Source of the DNA: DAIUFH01 sp036844705
GTDB taxonomy: Bacteria; Bacillota; Clostridia; Tissierellales; Tissierellaceae
Length of the DNA: 18,298 nucleotides
Reading direction: 5' to 3'
NCBI GenBank assembly: GCA_036844705.1
Contig: DAIUFH010000043.1
Span: 1-18,298 of the forward strand
Under the pieces are notes generated by a model. It saw only the letters and a list, made by a program, of their open reading frames with translations, did no database searches and was not told the DNA's origin. Position numbers and translations under genes: made by a program. This document shows positions 13,584-18,298 of this stretch, piece after piece (the first letter of the stretch is position 1; each line of letters starts with the position of its first letter).

Positions 13584-14777
13584 ATGATAAGGGAATCAGA
13601 GGCAGAAAGAAGTAAATATAAATTTCTAATGGTTAACTCATTTATTTGTATTGGTTATGCACTTTTTAATCATTATATAGGTGCATTCTTAAAAAATTCA
13701 GGAATGAAGGCTATACAAATTGGAACACTTATGTCAATAGGTCCAATAGCAACCATAATAATACAACCTCTGTGGGCTAAGCTTAGTGACATTAGCGGAA
13801 AAAGAACAACGGTATTAGCAATTGTTGCTTTGGGTTCTGCATGTTCATGTAGCTATTTTTATTTAGGTAATAGCTATTATTTTTATGCATCAGCTATGGC
13901 ACTATATTTTTCATTTGGTGCAGCCTTAACACCTCTAAGTGATGCAATTATAATTAAGAAGTCAAAAAAAATTGGGATTGATTTTTCGAGAATAAGAATT
14001 GGGGGCACTGTGGGAGCTGCAGTAATTACCTTAATTGCAGGATTTTATTTAAAATCAAATCCTTCTGCAATGTTTAGCTTAGCAACCATATCTTATTTAA
14101 TATTAATGCTATTTATATTATCTATGCCTAAGGAAGAAAATGAGTTTAGTGCTAAAGTGGATGTTAGCAGGATAGCATTTGATAAAAAAAGAAATGAAAA
14201 GATCTTTAACTCAAGAGAGGCATATTTAGTACTTTTTTTAGCATGTATTAGTACTTTTGGCTTAACATTTATCAATTCATTTTTGGGGGTATATGTTTTA
14301 GAACTTGGATATAATCAAAGCCTTATAGGGATCTTGAATTTTATTTCTGCTATGAGCGAGGTACCGATATTATTATGGATTGTTCCTCTTTTAAATAGTT
14401 ATAATCCAATAGCTATAATGATAATTGCTAGCATATTAACAGGACTAAGAGTTTTTTTAGCTGCAGAAGGAACAATAATTACCCTATTAATAGCACAATT
14501 GATGCAGGGTTTTACATTTATGATGATGTATTTTAGCTGTGCAACGTATGTGAGCAATCATGTAAATAGTAACAAGGAATCTCAAGGACAAAGTATATTG
14601 GTTATGTTTCAGTCAGGAATTGGAGCTATATTGGGAAACGTCTTAGGAGGAAATTTAGTTGACATTGTAGGTATAAAACAAACTTATCGTTTTGCAGCGA
14701 TATTTATAATTATTGTAATTATAATTACAGGTATCATATACATGGATTATAGTAGAAAGAACAAACATCTACAATGA
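13584..14777 (+). CDS. MFS transporter (LacY/HcaT-like)
   Basis: This 397-aa major facilitator permease has about 12 hydrophobic helices, a cytoplasmic loop in the middle (around 195-220, EENEFSAKVDVSRIAFDKKRN) and the loop 2-3 motif PLWAKLSDISGKR (62-74), a form of the MFS motif A. FSRIRIGGTVGAA after helix 4 resembles the RIRxWGSxG block of the LacY/phenylpropionate permease branch. ATG at 13584 has GGAGG 5 nt upstream; a longer frame from GTG 13572 would start within the preceding ribosome-binding region. It lies 42 nt after Enzyme I with no terminator, so it is probably the last gene of the operon. It could import a sugar or export a product such as a polyol; specificity is unknown. Confidence 0.88.
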   Translation: MIRESEAERSKYKFLMVNSFICIGYALFNHYIGAFLKNSGMKAIQIGTLMSIGPIATIIIQPLWAKLSDISGKRTTVLAIVALGSACSCSYFYLGNSYYFYASAMALYFSFGAALTPLSDAIIIKKSKKIGIDFSRIRIGGTVGAAVITLIAGFYLKSNPSAMFSLATISYLILMLFILSMPKEENEFSAKVDVSRIAFDKKRNEKIFNSREAYLVLFLACISTFGLTFINSFLGVYVLELGYNQSLIGILNFISAMSEVPILLWIVPLLNSYNPIAIMIIASILTGLRVFLAAEGTIITLLIAQLMQGFTFMMMYFSCATYVSNHVNSNKESQGQSILVMFQSGIGAILGNVLGGNLVDIVGIKQTYRFAAIFIIIVIIITGIIYMDYSRKNKHLQ

Positions 14778-14827
14778 TTGCCTTCAAATGAAAAGTTTAA
14801 GATTAAGCTATAAATTAATTAAAATAT

Positions 14828-14857
14828 TTGATAGAATAGAATGCATCAGATTAAATA
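14828..14857 (+). promoter_or_regulatory. Possible promoter of the Fe-S aldo/keto reductase gene
   Basis: TTGATA (14828-14833), a 17-bp spacer and TTAAAT (14851-14856) make a modest SigA-like match in an AT-rich 107-bp gap. I see no terminator between the MFS gene and this site, so read-through is also possible. Confidence 0.3.
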
Positions 14858-14884
14858 ATTAGTGGATAAAAAAGGAGGTAATCC

Positions 14885-16018
14885 ATGCATTATCGAAATT
14901 TTACTAAAGATAATATACAAATATCACCCTTAGGATTTGGATGTATGAGGTTTCCAGTATTTGACGATGATTCAGGCAAGATAGATGAGGAAAAAGCTAT
15001 AGAAATGATTAGATATGCTATAGACAGTGGAGTAAATTATATTGATACAGCCTATTCATATCATCAGGAAAACAGTGAATATCTAGTAGGTAAGGCGCTA
15101 AAAGACGGCTATAGAGAAAAGACATATGTAGCTACAAAACTTCCTTGTTGGTTAATTAAAACCTATGAGGATTTCGACAAATACTTAGGAGAACAATTAG
15201 AAAAGTTAGATATCGATTGTATTGATTTTTATTTATTGCATTCCATAGATAAAAATCGTTGGAAGAATTTAAAGGAGCTAGATGTTTTTAAATTTTTAGA
15301 ACAGGCAAAGAAGTCTGGAAAAATAAATTATATAGGTTTTTCTTTTCATGATGAGCTAGAGGTTTTTAAAGAAATAGTAGATTGTTATGACTGGGATTTC
15401 TGTCAGATACAGCTAAATTATGTAGATAGAAATTATCAAGCTGGTGAAGAAGGATTGGAATATGCTTATAACAAGGGAGTATCTGTAGTGATTATGGAGC
15501 CGATTAAAGGTGGGAAACTATCTAATCCATCATTTGAAATCAATGAATTATGGGATACAAGTGAAATTAAAAGAACTCCTGCTGAATGGGCTCTAAGATG
15601 GGTACTCAATCACAAGGAAGTTTCAATTTTATTAAGCGGAATGAGCACTATAGAACAGGTTAAGGAAAATATAAACACAGCTTCTAATGCCAAACCAAAG
15701 CACCTAAGCAAGAAGGAACTAGAGATAATAGACAAAGTAACAAATATCTATCAAGAAAAAGTTAAGGTTGGATGCACAGGTTGTGAATACTGTCTCCCAT
15801 GTCCGAAAAATATTTCTATTCCAAATATTTTTGAAATATATAATGAGTTATATGTATTTGATTCAGAAGAGAATTCAAAGGATATATATAAAACTTATAT
15901 TGAAAAACAAATAGATGCTTTAAATTGCATAGAATGTGGTCAATGTGAAAGCATGTGTCCGCAGAATATTGAAATTAGAAGACATTTGAAAGATGCTCAT
16001 AAGGCTTTAATTAGATAA
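14885..16018 (+). CDS. Aldo/keto reductase with C-terminal 4Fe-4S module
   Basis: This 377-aa oxidoreductase combines an AKR barrel (about 1-290) with catalytic Asp54, Tyr59, Lys85 and His119 and a C-terminal ferredoxin-like part. That part has two cysteine motifs: Cys297-300-303-306 (CTGCEYCLPCP) and Cys348-351-354-358 (CIECGQCESMCP). Eight cysteines suit two [4Fe-4S] clusters or one cluster plus a structural set. This fusion is a recognised family common in anaerobes; its physiological substrate and electron partner are not established. The clusters suggest ferredoxin-linked electron transfer in addition to NAD(P)H. ATG at 14885 follows AAAGGAGGTAA. It is transcribed toward the LysR gene and shares a terminator with it. 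It is unrelated in sequence detail to the other reductase at 10440-11429, which lacks the cysteines. Confidence 0.93.
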   Translation: MHYRNFTKDNIQISPLGFGCMRFPVFDDDSGKIDEEKAIEMIRYAIDSGVNYIDTAYSYHQENSEYLVGKALKDGYREKTYVATKLPCWLIKTYEDFDKYLGEQLEKLDIDCIDFYLLHSIDKNRWKNLKELDVFKFLEQAKKSGKINYIGFSFHDELEVFKEIVDCYDWDFCQIQLNYVDRNYQAGEEGLEYAYNKGVSVVIMEPIKGGKLSNPSFEINELWDTSEIKRTPAEWALRWVLNHKEVSILLSGMSTIEQVKENINTASNAKPKHLSKKELEIIDKVTNIYQEKVKVGCTGCEYCLPCPKNISIPNIFEIYNELYVFDSEENSKDIYKTYIEKQIDALNCIECGQCESMCPQNIEIRRHLKDAHKALIR

Positions 16019-16026
16019 GTAAAAAT

Positions 16027-16057
16027 AAGCTCTAGTATAATTAAGACACTAGAGCTT
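16027..16057. terminator. Bidirectional terminator between convergent genes
   Basis: AAGCTCTAGT (16027-16036) pairs perfectly with ACTAGAGCTT (16048-16057) with an 11-nt loop. On the plus strand TTTT (16056-16059) follows. On the minus strand the arm is followed by ATTTTTA. The minus-strand LysR stop codon (16060-16058) abuts the stem, so it serves both genes. Confidence 0.88.
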
Positions 16058-16957
16058 TTATATCTTCCAGTCAATTAAAAAATCCTTAAAGGCTTCTACT
16101 ACAGGAGATAAGGTTCTATTTTTGCTATAGACAAAATAGAAACTACGTTTTAAATTCAAATCTTTTATTCTTAAGGTTTTAATTTTTTTTAAATCAACTT
16201 CGTTTTTTACTGCTATTTTAGAAATAAAACTAACTCCTAGCCCTAGTTCAATCATTTTCTTTATCATTTCGTTGCTGTCTATAAAAGAAATAATTTTTAA
16301 ATCATCTAAGTTTATGCCTTTATCAGAAAGACTTTGCTCAATTAATCTTCGTGTTCCTGATCCTAACTTCCTAAAAATAAATTTTTCTGAAAATAAAAAA
16401 TCAATATCCAAACATTCATCGGAAGGCCATGGATAATTTTCATTATTAGGTACACCTAGAACAAGTTCATCTTCAAAGAAATCTATGTATTCCAGCATTT
16501 CAGAATAGTATCTTGCACCGACTATTCCATAATTTTGTTTCCCATCCAAAATATCATCTACAACATTTTTTGAAATTTTGTGATTCACAGAAAAAGAAAC
16601 ATTAGGGTATATACCTACAAAATCCCTAATTATGTAGGGCAAAACATACTGTTCTGGGATAGAACTAGCACTTATCTCTATTTCGCCTTCAATTTTACTA
16701 GAATGTTCTGAGATGGAAAACTTGGCTTTTTCCCTCATATTTATAATATCTACAGCATATTTATAGAAGATTTTTCCTGAATCAGTTAGTCTTATAGTTT
16801 TACTGGTTCTATCCAATAGAGTAGTATTGAGTTCCCTTTCTAGATTTTGGATATTGTTGCTAACAGTCGGCTGAGTTATAAAAAGTTCTTTTGCAGCTAG
16901 TGAAAAACTATTGTACTTCACAACATTTATAAAACTTTCCAGTTGATTAAATTCCAA
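16058..16957 (-). CDS. LysR family transcriptional regulator, possibly selenium-metabolism associated
   Basis: This 299-aa LysR-type regulator has an N-terminal winged HTH (residues 1-60, SFSLAAKELFITQPTVSNNIQNLERELN), a linker helix and a periplasmic-binding-like effector domain (about 90-295). The start is TTG at 16957, supported by GGAAGG (16970-16965) 7 nt upstream. It is the second gene of a minus-strand operon, 25 nt after the class V aminotransferase gene. From memory its effector domain and this neighbour resemble the LysR group annotated as selenium-metabolism associated, found beside selD/yedF-type genes. I cannot confirm this without the genes to the right. It may control the dyad promoter at 18181-18210. 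An ordinary LysR acting on sulfur metabolism is the main alternative. Confidence 0.9.
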   Translation of the reverse strand: MEFNQLESFINVVKYNSFSLAAKELFITQPTVSNNIQNLERELNTTLLDRTSKTIRLTDSGKIFYKYAVDIINMREKAKFSISEHSSKIEGEIEISASSIPEQYVLPYIIRDFVGIYPNVSFSVNHKISKNVVDDILDGKQNYGIVGARYYSEMLEYIDFFEDELVLGVPNNENYPWPSDECLDIDFLFSEKFIFRKLGSGTRRLIEQSLSDKGINLDDLKIISFIDSNEMIKKMIELGLGVSFISKIAVKNEVDLKKIKTLRIKDLNLKRSFYFVYSKNRTLSPVVEAFKDFLIDWKI

Positions 16958-16982
16958 AGTATTTCCTTCCTTTACTTGAATA

Positions 16983-18131
16983 TTATTTATTAAGCACTTT
17001 ATTTATACAATCTATTGTATAATCAATTTCTTCTTTAGTGGTGAAATGACTAATTGCAAATCTAACAGTTCCTTTTGGAAAAGTTCCTAATGTTTTGTGT
17101 GCCGATGGGGCGCAGTGCATACCACTCCTTGTCATGATACCATAATTTTTACTTAATTCATATGCTACAAGCCCATTATCATTATTAAAAAAATCAATTG
17201 ATAATATTCCAGTTCTATCACAAATTGTCGTTTTACCGACCAGTCTGATTTTTTCGATATTTAAAATACCTTCTAAAAAATGATTAAGAAGACTTAACTC
17301 AATTTCATGAATGTTTTTCACTCCATAGTTTAATAAATATTTTATTGACGTATTCAATCCATAAATCCCTGGGATATTTAGCGTTCCTGCTTCAAATTTA
17401 TCAGGCATATAATTTGGCTGTATTTCAATATCAGATAGACTCCCAGTTCCGCCCTCAATCAATGTATTCAATTCATTGTTAATTCTATCGTTAACAATAA
17501 AGCCTCCAATTCCTTGAGGGCCTAGTAGACCCTTGTGACCGGTGAAGCCTATAGCATCAGCATTTAATTTTTGAAAATCTACATCTAAAAATCCAGCAGT
17601 TTGAGCACTATCTATAATAAAGAAGAGATTATTTTTCTTACAGATTTCACCAACTCTTTCAAGATCCAATATTGTTCCGCAAACGTTTGACGCATGAGAC
17701 ATTATTATGGCTTTAGTATTTGTCTTGATTGAGTTTTCTACATCATCAATGTCTAATTCTCCAAATTCATTACATTGAACTCTAGTAAATTCAATCTTAT
17801 TACCAAGTGAATTTAAAGGTCTCATAACTGCATTGTGTTCCATTGAGGATACTATAACATGATCATTTTCATTTAATAATCCCTTTATCAATACATTCAT
17901 ACTTTCAGTGATGTTTTTTGTGAAGATAACATTTTCCGACTTCTTAAAATTGAACAATTCGCATATTAGTTCTCGAGTTTCATAAACAATATTTTCAGCT
18001 TCAAATGACGATTGATAAGCTCCGCGATTTACATTGGTCCCCACATTTAAAATATAATCAGTCATACTTTCAGCCACGCCTGGGGCCTTAGGATAAGATG
18101 TAGCTCCATTGTCCATGTAGACATATTTCAT
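16983..18131 (-). CDS. Class V aminotransferase, cysteine desulfurase/selenocysteine lyase-like
   Basis: This 382-aa PLP enzyme is of the NifS/SufS superfamily, which removes sulfur (or selenium) from cysteine (or selenocysteine) as a protein-bound persulfide. Seen are YMDNGATSYPK at the start, His99 (SMEHN), Asp174 and Gln177 (IDSAQTAG), the PLP-binding Lys200 (GFTGHKGLLGPQG) and the catalytic Cys340 in TRSGMHCAPSAH. The last is the group II (SufS/CsdB-like) RxGxHCA form. The length and the GPQGIGG/PNYMPDKFEAGT blocks fit the family that is often placed with selenium genes and LysR (the EF2568-type group). ATG at 18131 has AAGGGG 7 nt upstream. It is first in the operon with LysR. No SufU or IscU scaffold is seen, so iron-sulfur assembly is not indicated locally; sulfur or selenium supply is inferred. 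Confidence 0.92.
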   Translation of the reverse strand: MKYVYMDNGATSYPKAPGVAESMTDYILNVGTNVNRGAYQSSFEAENIVYETRELICELFNFKKSENVIFTKNITESMNVLIKGLLNENDHVIVSSMEHNAVMRPLNSLGNKIEFTRVQCNEFGELDIDDVENSIKTNTKAIIMSHASNVCGTILDLERVGEICKKNNLFFIIDSAQTAGFLDVDFQKLNADAIGFTGHKGLLGPQGIGGFIVNDRINNELNTLIEGGTGSLSDIEIQPNYMPDKFEAGTLNIPGIYGLNTSIKYLLNYGVKNIHEIELSLLNHFLEGILNIEKIRLVGKTTICDRTGILSIDFFNNDNGLVAYELSKNYGIMTRSGMHCAPSAHKTLGTFPKGTVRFAISHFTTKEEIDYTIDCINKVLNK

Positions 18132-18180
18132 GACATTGTCCCCTTTTTAATTAAATAGTAAGATCCTTATCTATAAAAAT

Positions 18181-18210
18181 ATTGTATACTCTAAAATGAC
18201 TTTATACAAT
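18181..18210 (-). promoter_or_regulatory. Promoter within a perfect dyad, candidate operator of the aminotransferase-LysR operon
   Basis: ATTGTATA (18181-18188) and TATACAAT (18203-18210) are a perfect 8-bp inverted repeat with a 14-bp spacer. On the minus strand TTGTAT (18209-18204) and TACAAT (18186-18181), 17 bp apart, form a promoter lying entirely inside the dyad. The start would be near 18174, about 43 nt before the ATG. A protein bound to the dyad would cover both promoter boxes, suggesting repression. Confidence 0.55.
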
Positions 18211-18247
18211 AAATATAAGTTTAACTAATCCTTTCCTTCGAATCTAT

Positions 18248-18259
18248 TAGATTAATCTA
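18248..18259. promoter_or_regulatory. 12-bp palindrome upstream of the aminotransferase promoter
   Basis: TAGATTAATCTA is a perfect palindrome about 45 bp upstream of the predicted -35 box, in a region usual for a LysR activation site. The related segments TTTAACTAAT (18220-18229) and TTAAACTAAT (18283-18292) flank it. The region is very AT-rich, so chance is possible. Confidence 0.3.
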
Positions 18260-18298
18260 TTTTACTTTGCAAATATTAAGTGTTAAACTAATAACAAA

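Overview
The window is AT-rich DNA with strong AGGAGG-type ribosome binding sites, TTG as well as ATG starts, closely packed operons and Gram-positive gene families (DUF3870, DUF819/YjcL, LevR-type activator, HPr with Ser46). This points to a low-GC anaerobic Firmicute of the Clostridia/Tissierellia kind. The families suggest an amino-acid or peptide fermenter with sigma-54 and possibly selenium metabolism. The assignment is inference; no rRNA or other taxonomic marker is present. I see no tRNA, rRNA, CRISPR array, transposase or phage gene.

Region 1 (1-2981, + strand) is a small peptide-metabolism module. A tandem 28-bp repeat runs into a near-consensus promoter ahead of a DUF3870 gene. Next come a terminator, a DUF819 (YjcL-like) membrane transporter and an M19 (membrane/renal-type) dipeptidase. 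A possible 13-codon leader peptide precedes the dipeptidase, and its stop codon overlaps the dipeptidase ribosome binding site. A 20-bp-stem hairpin closes the module. The 548-bp gap that follows holds, on the minus strand, what looks like the decayed remnant of a LuxR-type regulator behind a still near-consensus promoter.

Region 2 (3476-14777, + strand) is an unusually self-contained PTS sugar locus. It begins with a 924-aa LevR/ManR-type sigma-54 activator (HTH, AAA+, PRD, EIIA-like, EIIB-like, PRD) with its own terminator. A -24/-12 promoter with a cre-like CcpA site at the predicted start then precedes mannose-family IIA, IIB, IIC and IID, a class II ketose-bisphosphate aldolase-type enzyme and an aldo/keto reductase. 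After a weak terminator-like hairpin follow HPr, Enzyme I and an MFS permease. The whole phosphorelay from PEP to sugar, its likely activator and the probable catabolic enzymes therefore lie together. A 105-bp inverted-repeat element sits between IIB and IIC. No sugar kinase is present, so the substrate and the route to the aldolase are open questions.

Region 3 (14885-16018, + strand) is a stand-alone aldo/keto reductase with a C-terminal module carrying two four-cysteine iron-sulfur motifs. It converges, through a shared bidirectional terminator, on Region 4.

Region 4 (18298-16058, - strand) is a two-gene operon: a class V aminotransferase of the cysteine desulfurase/selenocysteine lyase type, then a LysR regulator resembling the selenium-metabolism-associated group. 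Its predicted promoter is embedded in a perfect 8-bp dyad, a candidate operator.
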